A program made the position numbers and the translations under genes. From the NCBI GenBank assembly GCA_007258455.2, contig VDFB02270651.1, positions 702,671,360-702,735,359 of the forward strand: DNA of 64,000 nucleotides, in the 5' to 3' direction. This document shows, in pieces, positions 21,662 through 33,040 of the stretch. The DNA comes from Sequoia sempervirens (lineage: Eukaryota > Streptophyta > Pinopsida > Cupressales > Cupressaceae). Within the stretch, counting starts at the first letter, position 1, and every line of letters begins with the position of its first letter. The notes below the pieces were generated by a model. It searched no databases. It saw only the letters and a program-made list of their open reading frames with translations, and was not told the origin of the DNA.

Positions 21662-22413
21662 CCCACTATGTGAGTGATCCTTTCAAAACTTATATTTATA
21701 ATTAATTTGAGGAAAAGCTAAAGTCATATAGCATACATCCTCATGAGGCCTTACATCTCACATGGGATGCAATGATGTAAATTCAACTTACTCACTGTCT
21801 TTAATGCATCTACTACATAGATATAATATTTTATAAGAAAATTAACCTCATTGCTTCCCTCAAGAAGGAAGCGCTAAGGAGGATTTGATAAACATTGTAA
21901 GCTACAATCTAATCCCATCATTATTACTATATTCTATCTTCTCCTGTTGATGTTGTTGCTTCTATAAATTAAAGGAGGAGCTTTGAGATTTTATTAGAAT
22001 CCTCCTTGTTGTTCTTGGAAAACAAAGAAAGAGACAAACTGCTATGAATTTCTTCTCCCCCTCCTATTCAAGGCTGCTTCTTGTAATGGGTTGTGACCTC
22101 TCCATCTTTAGTTGGATGCAATCTTGGAAGCTTTACTATTTTCTTTGCTAGTTGTCCTCTTTGTAGCTACATTAGCAAAAACATATGTATATATATATAT
22201 AAGAGACACAAGAAAATCATGTTAAGGTTAGAAACATCCACATAGACACACATATAAATATATAACATATGTTAATAGAATTATATCTACCTATAGTTTT
22301 AAAGCTAATTATTCCTCTACTCCTAACTAGCAGTTATAATTCTTCTACTAAGCCTCTTGTAAGGCTATGCAAGTATTGTATTTCATGACATGTTTAGGAA
22401 GATTCTTGTACTA
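21662..22413. other. Flanking sequence between LINE A and inverted LTR pair
   Basis: No gene is present. 21,662-21,690 and 22,225-22,410 match 36,424-36,660, whereas about 530 bp in between (21,690-22,220, ending with a short TA microsatellite at 22,188) is absent from that paralogue and looks like another insertion. No termini were recognised for it. Confidence 0.5.
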
Positions 22414-23623
22414 TGACCATACTTGTAATAAATGAAAACTTGTATATTGTCTTGCTAGTTCAAGAGTGGGTAAGTAATAACTGAAAATGACAATGTTAGT
22501 TGAGTTGTACAAGTTTGAAATACCTAACACCAAGCATAAAAATTATAATCGCAATGAAGGTGTAAAATAGGTTTAAAAGACCAAATACTATGTCCTATTA
22601 TGGAATGTAATCTATAAAGTTGTAAATTAATGTTTATATTCACTAATAAAACAAAAAAAGAACACATGATATACATAATATTAAAGCTTCAATTCATGTC
22701 ACAAGAATAAGTATTGTATAAAAATAAAACAACATAAATGATCAATTATATTTTATACAACACCCTCTATCCATTCACTTAAACCTTTGAAAACCCAATT
22801 ATTTTAAAATCAAATAGAAACAACCAAGCATGCAAGTTCCTACTTAAAACCAAGAAAAAACTTCAGATAGAACTTAATAAGTGAGAATTCAAAAAATTAT
22901 AACATCAAAAATCAAAATTTTACCAAAACCTCCATTGTTGAATGATTTTCTCATTGATTAGTTGGAATGTGGATGCTCCTTTACTTGAATATACCAATTG
23001 AATAGCATGTAGCTACCATAGGTGATTATTGATTTAGAATGAAGGAAAAAATATTGAATTTGTAGAATTTTGGAAGGGTGAATGGATGGTCAAGGTTTTA
23101 TTAGGATATCAATGGTGGAGGATGGTTGTCAGGAACTCTCTAGGATCAAGGAGTGGATGAATGGTAGAGATGGAGGTGGTTATATTGTGAATGGTTATGA
23201 TGAACTTAATCAATTTAATAAGTAGTTGTAAGCATGAGAGATGTTAGAGTAATCATGCATTAAAGCTAATAACTAATTAATCTTTAATTGATTATTATTC
23301 TAATTCATTTCATGTAATTAAGCTAAACTTAGGAGTGTTTACTTGTTAACTAAGAAAGTGAGATATTATTAGATCATTTGGTCTCATCACCTAGGATGTT
23401 GATAATTTTCATTCATCTAATCCCTTTATTATTTAGAGTTACTCCTATAAATCACTCACCCTCATTGTATTATCTTACAATTTCCTTGAAGATTCTTGAG
23501 GTTCATTTTGTAATTTTTTCTTGTTGATGATATATAATAGATTTTTTTTGCATCTCTCTTATGTGGAGGGTGTTACTAATCATTATTTGATCCCACATAT
23601 CATATTTACTCACAATTCTATTA
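22414..23623 (+). repeat. LTR, left member of the inverted pair
   Basis: It starts TGACCATACTTGTAATAAAT and ends at TTCTATTA just before a decayed primer-binding site. A TATA-like ATATAATAGA lies near 23,534. Confidence 0.75.
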
Positions 23624-23757
23624 TGATATCAAAGAATGAATTTAGCAAACCCTTTTTTTTGTAATTTTGTAGTTGGGAATTTGAGGCCCTATAACCTTTG
23701 TTGAAGAAAACTCTCAAAAATTAAGAAGGGGTTCATTGAACCAATGCTCTGATATCA

Positions 23758-24966
23758 TGTTAGAATTTTAAATGAACATGATATGTGAGATAAAACAATT
23801 ATCAATAACACCTTCCACAAGAGAGATGCAAACAATAATCTATTATATTATCAACAAGAAATTCTTACAAAATGAACCTCAAGAATCTTCAAGAGATCGT
23901 GAGATAATACAATGAGGGTGAGTGATTTATAGGAGTAACTCTAAATGATAAAGGGATTAGATCATGGAAATTGTCAACATCCTATGTGATGAGACCAAAT
24001 GATTTAATAATAGCTCACTTTAGTTAACAAAAAAAAATAAATCCTAAGTTTACCTTAATTGCATGAAATGAATTAGAATAATAATCAACTAAAGATTAAT
24101 TAATTATTATCTTTAATGCATGATTACTCTAGCATCTCTCATGCTTACAACTACTTATTAAATTTGTTAAGTTCATCATAACCATTCATGATCTAACCAC
24201 CTCCATATCTACCCTTCATCCACTCCTTGATCCTAGAGAGTTCCTTACAACCATCCTCCACCATTGATCTCATAATCAAACCTTGACCATCTATTCACCC
24301 TTTCAAAAGTCTATAAATTCAATATTTCTTCATTCATTCTAAATCAATCATCACTTACACTAGGTACATGCTATTAAATTGGTATATTCAAGTAAATGAG
24401 CATCCACATTCCAACTAATCAAGGAGAAAACCATCCAACAATTGAGGTTTTGGTAACATTTTCTTTATTTTCTTTTATGTTATGCTTTTTTTAATTCTCA
24501 CTTATTAAGTTCTATCTAAATTTTTTTCTTGGTTTGAAGTAGGAACTTGCATGCTTGGTTGTTTCTTTTTTATTTTAAAATCATTGGAGTTTCAAAGGTT
24601 TAAGTGAATGGATAGAGGATGTACCAAATATAATTGATCTTTTATGTTGTCTTATTTTTATAAAATATTTATTCTTGTAACATGAATTGAAGCTTTAGTA
24701 TTATGTATATCATGTGTTATTTTTTCATTTTATTAGTGAATATACACATTAATAAACAACTTTATAGATTGCATTCCATAAGAGGACATAATATTTGGTC
24801 TTTTAGACCTATTTTACACCTTCATTGTGATTATCCTTTTGATGCTTGGTGTTAGGTATTTCAAACTTGTTGTACAACTCAACTAACATTGTCATTTTGA
24901 GTTATTACTTACCCACTCAAACTAGCAAGACAATATACAAGTTTTCATTTTTTACAAGTATGGTCA
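23758..24966 (-). repeat. LTR, right member of the inverted pair
   Basis: Read on the minus strand it runs from TGACCATACTTGTAAAAAAT to TTCTAACA and then into the primer-binding site. Its divergence from the left member is obvious by eye (many substitutions), so the structure is old. Confidence 0.75.
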
Positions 24967-27133
24967 TAAAACAAGAAGGTGGAAGTCTAGTCAATAGTTA
25001 GCTCTATTAAGTTGTAATTAGGATGCAATGGAAGGGTGTTTCCTTTTATAATAATTAATGTATAAAGTAAAACTTGCTGTCCCGTTAAGCATGTTACAAA
25101 CTATAAATATATTATTCTACATAATTTTTGGGACCATTTAATCCTCTCTCCAAAAATGGGAATTCCCAATCCTTAAAGATGACCTAGAGAGTTTTTAAGT
25201 TCCTTCTCTTATAATGTTAATAATTAAAGTAGTTGTGAGTCAAATATAATTAAAATAATAAAAATAAAATATATGAACTACTAGAATGAATGGATTTTTC
25301 AATCTAATACTTAAAAAAAATTATACAAACAAATTATTTAATCTTGAAATTTTATATAAAAATAAGTAATTGAAATTAAAAGAAACAATTTTATCTAAGT
25401 AAATCATCAATAACTAATCTAAATAAAAATGAAATATAGTAATTAAAATATATTTATTAATGATTTTAAAAATATGCAGTCACATTATTTTAAAAAATAA
25501 AAAATATTTAAAAATTAAACATTTAAAACAATTAGATTATCATTGATGTCCATCTTTTGTTTACTTGAAAATAATTATAATTTGAAAGTGAAATTAAGAG
25601 CAAGTAGATATTAAGTAGTTATTTATCTCTTGATTATCCTAATGAAATCATCATTTCTATCTTGATCTTTTATATGTTCTTGCATGACATGGATGGATTT
25701 TATTTTATAGACTTATGCATTAACAATAAAAAATCAAATTTAACAATATTATCAAGTTGAACCACTTATAATTAAAATAAATTGAAGTTATGATGTAAAT
25801 TCCCTTTGTTTAATTATAAAAGTATATATAGTTTAAATTATTTTTAAATAGAGATATTATCTTTTGTTTCATTAGGAAAAAAGGAATAAGCACATAGATA
25901 TTTGATTTAAAAACAACTTTTTATTTTAACGTAGTGATATTATTTAAATTATCAATATTCAATATTTTTTTTCTAAATTGATACATATGCATTAACAATT
26001 AAAAAAATAACAATACTATCAAGTTAAATAATTTATAATTAATATAAATAGAAAGTAAATATAATAATCTAAATATATATTTTTAATAATTAAAAAATAT
26101 ATAATAATTACATTAATTTTAGAAAGAATTAGTTTTCATAAACTAAAAATTAAAATAATATTATTAAATAAAAAAATTAAATAATTTACAATGAAAATCA
26201 AGCTATTATTTATAGAATATGTTTGATGTTTATTCTTAAGAAAAAGAATGTCAAATCATATAAATATTTGATTTCTAAAAAATTATAGCTTTTCCAAATA
26301 ATGATTTTATTTGCATGTTAGAAGTTATGTGGATCTTTTTTCTATTAAAATTTATGCATTAGTAATGAAAATTAAAAAATCAACAATAATATCATGTTAT
26401 ATAATTTTAAATTAATTTGAATATAAAGTAGATATAATAACCATAAGAAATTTATTAATATAAGTAAAAAAAAAAAAAAAACAATTAAAATAATATTACA
26501 GAATAAAGAAATTCAAATATTTTACAATTAAAATAAAATTATGATTTATATCATAAATTAGATGTTAAACTTTTCTTTCTTTAATTTATTTTCTTTCCAA
26601 TAAAAAGACAAAGGCATAAACAATTTATAATAATTCTTTAAACATTTAAAACATACGTAACAAGGAAGAATATCTATCCCATTGGATAGAGATTTTAACT
26701 TTGTCTAAAAATTGTTATAATTTTAAAAAGAATGTCAAAAAAATTAACATCATGATGTAAGATTTTAATCTTGAAAAAAAAGCTAATTTAACTTTTCAAA
26801 ATAGAGATTTTATCTCTTGATGATGCTAATGAAACCATATCTATCTATCAGAACTTCCATAACATATCATCACATAGGGCCCAAACCTTATACAGTATTT
26901 GAACTGAATTTTTTGGGAGAGAAATATAAAATAATTGTTTGATAGACGGAAAAATAAAAGAAAAGAAACCCAGGCATTCAAATGCACAACTTTCACCTCC
27001 AAGCACAATTTAGCAGCATTCCTTATAATGCTAGTAGCTATTAAAGTCATCCATTATAGTTCAAATAAACATCTTGTAAGAGATCAACTAGTGCATATTT
27101 TTCTCGAGATCAACTAGTGTTCTAAGTCTCAAT
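24967..27133. other. AT-rich intergenic sequence 3' of the GARP gene
   Basis: No gene is seen. It is extremely AT-rich with a poly(A) run near 26,468. It ends with the presumed 3' UTR of the minus-strand GARP gene, for which no single polyadenylation signal stands out. Confidence 0.5.
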
Positions 27134-29629
27134 CTAATTATCTGAAGCCTTCGATCTGCCAAGAGAAGAAAGTAGATCCACAGCCGGCGTCTCATAGATG
27201 AGGTCCTCTCCAGTTCTTGGAAATCGAAAACAAAGAAAACAATAAGTAAAATAAGTCACAGATAAATGAGGTATAAAAAACAAGAGAATATATATATACT
27301 CACGGAAGAAAAAGGCTTTTCGTGGGATTGGTGGAGACTTCAAGGCTTAAATTTGACGATCGACCTTGCCTGTCAACAAATTTTTTAATGATGTTATCTA
27401 TTCAAAGGTGACCTTAAAACATTATGATATACCTTAGTGTAAGTAAAATTATATATAAATCAAATATATATATTCTTATAATTCTATATAAATTTTTACA
27501 GTCTATCCAAAATATCTCCTTTCGTCTGATACAATCTTTCTTAAAATTTTGATTTTTTTTATGGCAAAACTCTCTAAATACGGTCATACGGCCATCAAAT
27601 TAAAGCCATTGGTGGAGTCTAAGAGAGCAATGAGATTATGGGCTTTCCCTAAATCGATCCTTCTCATGGGTACGAGGTTTTCCATTTCTATTTCAACATC
27701 AGATCATCAACTTACACAAAACTAGAAACAATCGATGTTGAATAACAAGATTGTGGAAACAACACTGGAGCTTTGGTGAAGTACATGCATGGAGAACATT
27801 CTTCCATGCAATGCATTGCAGATTTTAGGAATACGTAAATCGCGGTCCAAAGCTCCCATTTTGGCACAGGCGTAAATTGATCGGGTTTGAGGCCTGATTG
27901 TTGGATATGGTGAAATAGTGCGACTGCCTTCTGAGGACAGCCATGTCTTCTGTAGGCTGTTTATTCTTTTATGTGATCAAATATTTTAGGGTATCTACCA
28001 AACTTCCGCAACTGAGCGGGAATAGCGTGTTTGAATTTGAACACGGTTTTCTTTATGCGCGGGTGAACTGCGAAGTGCCGACTGTCACGGCAATTGTTTA
28101 GGCAAACGGATTTTGGCAGAGGAACGGAACAGGTTAAGCGGGCCCACATCCACACACGTTAGTGTGTGACGTTTAAGCCAAGCTGGAAAATACATCTGAT
28201 TTAACACTTTGTCTTTGAGTACTAGTGCAGTGGGGACTAAGTTTGATATTATTCAATGGTCTGAACGCCCACGAACATTGTCTTCTGAATCATCAATAAC
28301 AATAACAGTAATGACTTGGAATTTTAGAGATTGTAACTTTTCGAAACAAATAGTTATCTATTAAATTCTTAAACCCTAAACCTAAATGATAATGTACTAT
28401 GCAATTGAAAAAGAATAACATGCCAATATTGCATACAATGAACAATTGGAGAGAAAACATAATTATACCCACCTCATTCTAGACCGATAATCTGAGGAAA
28501 TCAAATTGGGAGGACGATGAAACAAATAACCGGGTTGGTAATCCGTGGCTTCCAAATAGTCATTGTTATTGTTATTCTTGAGGAATGCTGATCTCTCATT
28601 GTCATAGAGCTGTGTACACGTCGATCTAGATCTTGAAAGCCAATCTGAAAAGGTATCCTCTGTGTATCCTTCCGATAGAGCGTTGGCTATACAAATCAAG
28701 CTTAAACAATCAAAAAAGATGCATACATAGAACTTTAATAACGACCACTAAACAAATAAACCCACGATACTAACAAATTCACCGCAAAGTAAATTTAAGT
28801 AAAATTCACCGTCATGCAGTTTTATTTTTTTTATAAATATTTCAAAGTTATGAAAATATATATTAAAAAATATTAATGCGGTGAATTACTGGCTGAATTT
28901 TAATGGTGGTGAATTTTCCCATTTCCCGCCATGAATTGCGGTGAATTTACCGTATGCCATGGTGCAGGTACGTGGACGGACTTCCACAGTTATATGTATG
29001 GAATAAATTGCTTACCTTGACCATTCTCATCATTTTTCATGCTCCTGTACAGCTTTACGGACAAAAAAACAACACCAAAAAACCATTCAGCCTCCATAGA
29101 AAATATAAAGGACACCTTAATTATAAGCAACAAATGAGAAACAATATGGGTGTGCCGGCGGGCACCTGCAAGTGGCTTTTTACATGAGCAATAGTAAGTC
29201 CTTTCACGTCCATAAGCTGTAATACAAGCTTAGGAGTTGCTCCTGCACCCATTTTTTATTCAGCTATCAGGGAGACCAATCTACTGGTAGAATTATTGTT
29301 AAAAGGGTTATAAAAAAGGACTACTCACTATCTTGGCCGCCCAATCTCTCAACTGCATGAACAAAGCAGTGGTGCAATTCTCGAGTCCAGCGAAGCCTGG
29401 GCGTTTTGGATCTAACATAGTGCCTTACGGATCCTCCTCTTGGTCCTCCATTACTATTATTAATCTTGCACCCATTTACATGTCCTCCATTGTTACTGCT
29501 CTCACTTGAACTCCTACGCTTAGGTTGCTTCTGATCATGATGATTATGATCATCAGACTCCCCACCACAATCATCAAAAAACATCTTTCTAGTTTTCTCC
29601 TCACTATTGCGCTGTTCATCCACCTGCAT
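27134..29629 (-). CDS. GARP/G2-like (Myb-SHAQKYF-type) transcription factor, five exons
   Basis: DNA-binding protein of the KANADI-like G2/GARP group, expected in the nucleus. Exons on the minus strand: 29,629-29,329; 29,242-29,166 (77 bp); 29,052-29,016; 28,686-28,473; 27,215-27,134. All junctions are GT-AG and the phases fit exactly (711 bp, 236 aa). ATG 29,629 is the first after an in-frame TGA. Residues 1-65 are acidic/Ser/Asn/Gly-rich. The GARP domain spans about 72-130: TPRLRWTRELHHCFVHAVER, then ATPKLVLQLMDVKGLTIAHV and KSHLQLYRS (SHLQ-x-YR signature). The 77-bp exon carrying the second half is typical of this family. The C-terminal 100 residues hold an Asn run and an FHRPPNL segment and are not diagnostic. 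The nearest known relatives, by memory, are the At2g38300/At2g40260/At1g14600 type. No lesion is visible, so it is probably functional. It is the only intact gene here; the locus is less CpG-depleted than its surroundings. Confidence 0.85.
27720..28155 (-). pseudogene. PPR protein pseudogene fragment inside GARP intron 4
   Basis: On the minus strand an open frame (28,155-27,961) meets a TAA and continues in the same frame as AYRRHGCPQKAVALFHHIQQ then SGLKPDQFT. After a small frame change it reads ACAKMGALDRDLRIPKIC. This is a textbook PPR motif plus the start of the next one ('Y...G....A..LF..M...G..PD..TF', 'ACA.+GAL..G..+H'). The rest of the gene is missing. It lies on the same strand as the host gene inside its 1.26-kb intron, so it is presumably spliced out with the intron. 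Its CpG content is higher than that of nearby sequence. An alternative reading as an extra GARP exon is ruled out by the stop and by the family match. Confidence 0.65.
28776..28952. repeat. Foldback/MITE-like element in GARP intron 3
   Basis: The motif TTCACCG, or its complement CGGTGAA, occurs repeatedly. It appears as AAATTCACCGCAAAGT and AAATTCACCGTCA on the left, and as TGCGGTGAATTAC and TGCGGTGAATTTACC on the right, inside about 175 bp. This gives nested terminal inverted repeats. A target duplication is not clear. It sits between exons 3 and 4. Confidence 0.55.
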
Positions 29630-30412
29630 TCTAATAAGCTTCAACCCTACTAAACTTAATCAAAAACCAAAACCATCTCAAAATTTTCCCAGTCCAAATT
29701 CAAAATCAGGACCATCATAACCACCCAAATCTAGCCTAACACTTTACCAGCACCGTGGAAATGAAAATAGCTAATCGATTTGGAGATTTTAAGGTGGGGA
29801 AAAAGGCTGCTGAGCCAGGAATATTAATTTGCAATATTCTGCTTTCAATAGACTGTGCACGTCGACAGAAACCCCACCCCAAGAAAGAATGAATCTGAAG
29901 CATATTCTATTCCTATCCCTGCAGTCCCGTGAAGAATAATTACGCTCATTGCTGCGGCATTTTTACGTGTAGCCGCGTTCACAATGAAAGTCGGTTACGC
30001 CGCGTTTATAACAAACAGTTAAGTGAAAGTGAGCTTATTTGATCCGTCATTTGTCAGCCAGTAGTGCCGTTTCATGTTTTACCAGTGCAGGGATTTGTAA
30101 TAAATAGAACGAAGGGCAAATGTCAGGGGCCGTCCAGCGCTTAGAGCGGAGATTTCCGACAGCCCCCCACAAGGAACTGCATTTATTGCAAAATAGAAGA
30201 ATATTCTGCCAGGATTTTGAGGATTTTAAGGTGATGCACGAGGCATATTTTGTAAATCCTTAATATTCCGCACCTTCAATAGACTGCACGTCCACAGAAA
30301 CCCCACCAATGAAGCTGAAGCCTAATAAACAGAAAGTGAAATGGGGTCCGAAGGAGACGGGCAGATGTCAGAGGCCGCACAGCGCTAAGAGTGGAATATC
30401 CTGCTTATTTGT
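29630..30412 (-). promoter_or_regulatory. 5' flank of the GARP gene with a partial tandem duplication
   Basis: This is the presumed promoter/5' UTR of the minus-strand GARP gene. Two related blocks are seen: 29,786-30,160 and 30,219-30,400 share GATTTTAAGGTG, TTCAATAGACTG, CAGAAACCCCACC and TGTCAGRGGCCG in the same order. The second is shorter because about 180 bp is missing between the last two boxes. CpG dinucleotides are frequent around 29,940-30,180, and an ACGTG core is present at about 29,966. The transcription start cannot be placed. Confidence 0.4.
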
Positions 30413-31284
30413 TTGCTTGAAATAAGCCCTGCGCAACACCTTTCACACACCACATACCCGCCCGTTTTTTTCACTCGCTCTCTTCACACTTACGTCATCT
30501 CCAAAACTAACATTATATTCACATATTTTCATTTCCTTCCAACATTAAATCTTCACTTCCATAAATCTTTCAATAGTTACACGATTATTTGGTTACTATG
30601 AATCTTCGCCTCTTATAATTTCATTCGTATAATCTCACTCATTTTGCTTGAATCGGCGAATAAAATTCTATGGCTTTCTACTTAATAATTCTATAAGGAT
30701 TAATTGGTGTAGCTATTTCTCATTACATCATTCCATGCTTTCACGTTGGTGAGTTTTGAGTAAAATAGGAACTTTTAAATATGCAATAGATTAACACAAT
30801 ATTATATGTTGTCTCTGATATGGTAATAAATAAAATAAAATTCCACTTGTCTAAAGACAAAATCGATGAGTCCAAGTGTCTATTTTTCCATTTATAAACA
30901 TAACTAATGATGAAGATAAATAGTGACTGCTGGTGAATGATTACAATACCTTTCAAATGCATTAAACTTGGTGCCTTTGCATTAATGAGTGCCTACACCT
31001 TTACTTGTTGATATCTGATACAAATATTGATAACTCCCCACAGAATTGATTGATAGTATGGTCTTAAATCTATTGAAAGAGGTTAATAAAAATTATGATG
31101 TACCATTAATGAGTAATCTTCATGGCATGAAAAATCTGACCTCTATTCAATACTATATTGGAATTGGAATCTAATTAAAAGTGATTAACTCATTCAAATA
31201 TTTTAAAAATATTATGGTTATCTTTTTAACAAAGAATTTTAGAGTTTTTCTAATTTTGATAGACTTTTGAGATAGTTGGCAAGT
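30413..31284. other. Intergenic sequence, no gene seen
   Basis: Short open frames at 30,413-30,601 and 30,741-30,962 have low-complexity composition and no family match. Confidence 0.5.
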
Positions 31285-33040
31285 TGTTCATATCACTTTT
31301 AGACAAGTTTTTAATTTTATCTTCACTATTGATTTAAAATTGTGAAGTAAAATCACATGAAATCTTCTCTAAAAGAATTTAAGAGTTATTTGCTTTGTTT
31401 CTTAATGAAGATTCTTCAATGTTAATTTTTTAAATTTATAACCTTAGAAAAACTATAGCTTAGATTCATAATAGAGTAAGTTGTTCATGACTTCTAAACA
31501 AACTTTTAATTTTGTCTTCACCATTGGCTTAAAATTATGGGTAAAATAAAAGAAAACCTTTGCTAAAAGAATTTATGAGTTATTTGCCTTTTTTTTTCAA
31601 TGAGGGTTATGTGATGTTAATTTTTTAAATTCATATCCTTAGAAAAAAGCTATAGCCTAAATTCACAAAGTATTAAGTTGTTCATGTCACTTCTAAACAA
31701 GATTTTAATTTTGTCTTCACCATTGACTTAAAATTGTGGGATGAAATCACAAGAAATCTTTTCTAAAAGAATTTAGAGGTTATTTTCTTTGTTTTCAATG
31801 AAGATTCTTCAATGTTAATTTTTTAAATTCATAACCTTAAAAAAACTATAGCTTAAATTCACAATGGAGTAGGTTATTCATATCACTTCCAAAAAATGCT
31901 TTTAATTTTGTTTTCATCATTAGCTTAAAATTGTGGGATAAAGTCACAAAAAACTTTTCTAATAGAATTTATGAGTTATTTGTTTTATTTTTAATGGAGA
32001 TTTTTCAAAGTTAATTTTTAAAATTCATAACTTCAATGAAAAACAACAACCTAAATACACAATGAAGTTGTTCATATCACTTCTAAACAAAATTTTAATT
32101 TTGTCTTCACCATTGGCTTAAAACTATGGTGTAAAATCAAGGAAACCTTTTCTAAAAGAATTGAGGGGTCATTTAATTAATATTTTAATGAGGTTTTTTC
32201 AATGTTAAATTTTTATTTATTCATAACCTTAGAAAAATAATAACCTAAATTCACAATGGAGTAAGTTCATGTCACTTTTAAACAATATTTTAATTTTTTC
32301 TTCACCATTGGCTTAAAATTGTGGGATAAAATTACAAGAAATCTTCTCTAATTGAATTTAGGGGTTATTTTCTTTTCTTTTTTATTGTAGATTCTTTGAT
32401 GTTAATTTTTCAAATTCATAACCTTAGAAAAAACTATAGCCTAAATTCACAATGGAATAAGTTGTTCATGTCATTTCTAGAAAAGTTTTGAATTTTGTTC
32501 TTCACCATTGGCTTAAAATTGTGAGGTAAAATCACAAGAAATATGTTTTGAAAGAATTTAAGAGGTTATTTTCTTTGATTTTTAATGAAGATTATTTGAT
32601 GATATTTTTTAAAATTCATACCCTTGGAAAAACTACAGCCTAAATTCACAATGGAGTAAGTTGTTCTATCACTTTTAAACAAGATTTCAATTTTGTCTTC
32701 ATCATTGTCAAGGTAAAATCACACAAAATCTTTTCTAAAAGAATCTATGTGTTATTTTCTCTATTTTTTAGTAAGGATTCTTCAATGTTAATTATTAAAA
32801 CTCACAAACTTAGAAAAAACCTATAGCCTAGATTCATAATAGATTAAGTTGTTCATGTCACTTCTAAAAATATTTCAATTTTTTCTTCACCATTGTCTTA
32901 AAATTTTAAGGTAAAATCACAAGAAATATTTTCTAAACAAATTTAGGCATTATTTTATTTGTTTTTTAATAAGGATTTTTTTATGTTAATTTTTTTAATT
33001 CATAACCTTAGAAAATATATAACATAAATTCACAATGTCT
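31285..33040 (+). repeat. ~195-bp tandem repeat array, nine monomers
   Basis: The landmark CTTCACCATTGGCTTAAAAT (with variants) appears at about 31,321, 31,516, 31,715, 31,913, 32,105, 32,300, 32,500, 32,697 and 32,885, a spacing of 188-200 bp. Each unit also has GTTGTTCATRTCACTTCTAA, AATCACAAGAAATCTTTTCT and AACCTTAGAAAAACTATAGC blocks. The monomers differ by many substitutions, so the array is old and not being homogenised. No open frame is conserved. Confidence 0.9.

Larger units (their letters stand above)
22414..24966. mobile_element. Inverted LTR pair, primer-binding sites facing inward
   Basis: Two LTRs of 1210 and 1209 bp (22,414-23,623 plus; 23,758-24,966 minus) form a palindrome around a 134-bp centre. 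Both begin TGACCATACTTG on their own strand. The minus copy ends CTAACA and is followed on that strand by TGATATCAGAGCATTGG (complement of 23,741-23,757), a near-perfect initiator-tRNA-Met primer-binding site (TGGTATCAGAGC type). The plus copy is followed by the decayed TGATATCAAAGAATG at 23,624. A normal LTR element has direct, not inverted, LTRs and no coding remains here, so this is an aberrant integration product. No convincing target duplication was seen. Confidence 0.8.

Noticed and set aside
22188..22202. TA microsatellite
   Set aside because: It is only a few units long and not informative.
27561..27724. 54-codon plus-strand ORF starting MAKLSKYGHT inside GARP intron 4
   Set aside because: It overlaps the end of the PPR-derived stretch on the other strand and has no recognisable family or exon signals beyond a start and stop.
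29630..29644. Upstream TTG start for the GARP protein (five extra residues)
   Set aside because: An ATG five codons downstream is available and normal for a plant gene; an in-frame TGA lies just upstream.
31285..33040. CRISPR-like regular spacing
   Set aside because: The whole ~195-bp unit is repeated with no unique spacers, in a plant nuclear context; this is a tandem repeat.
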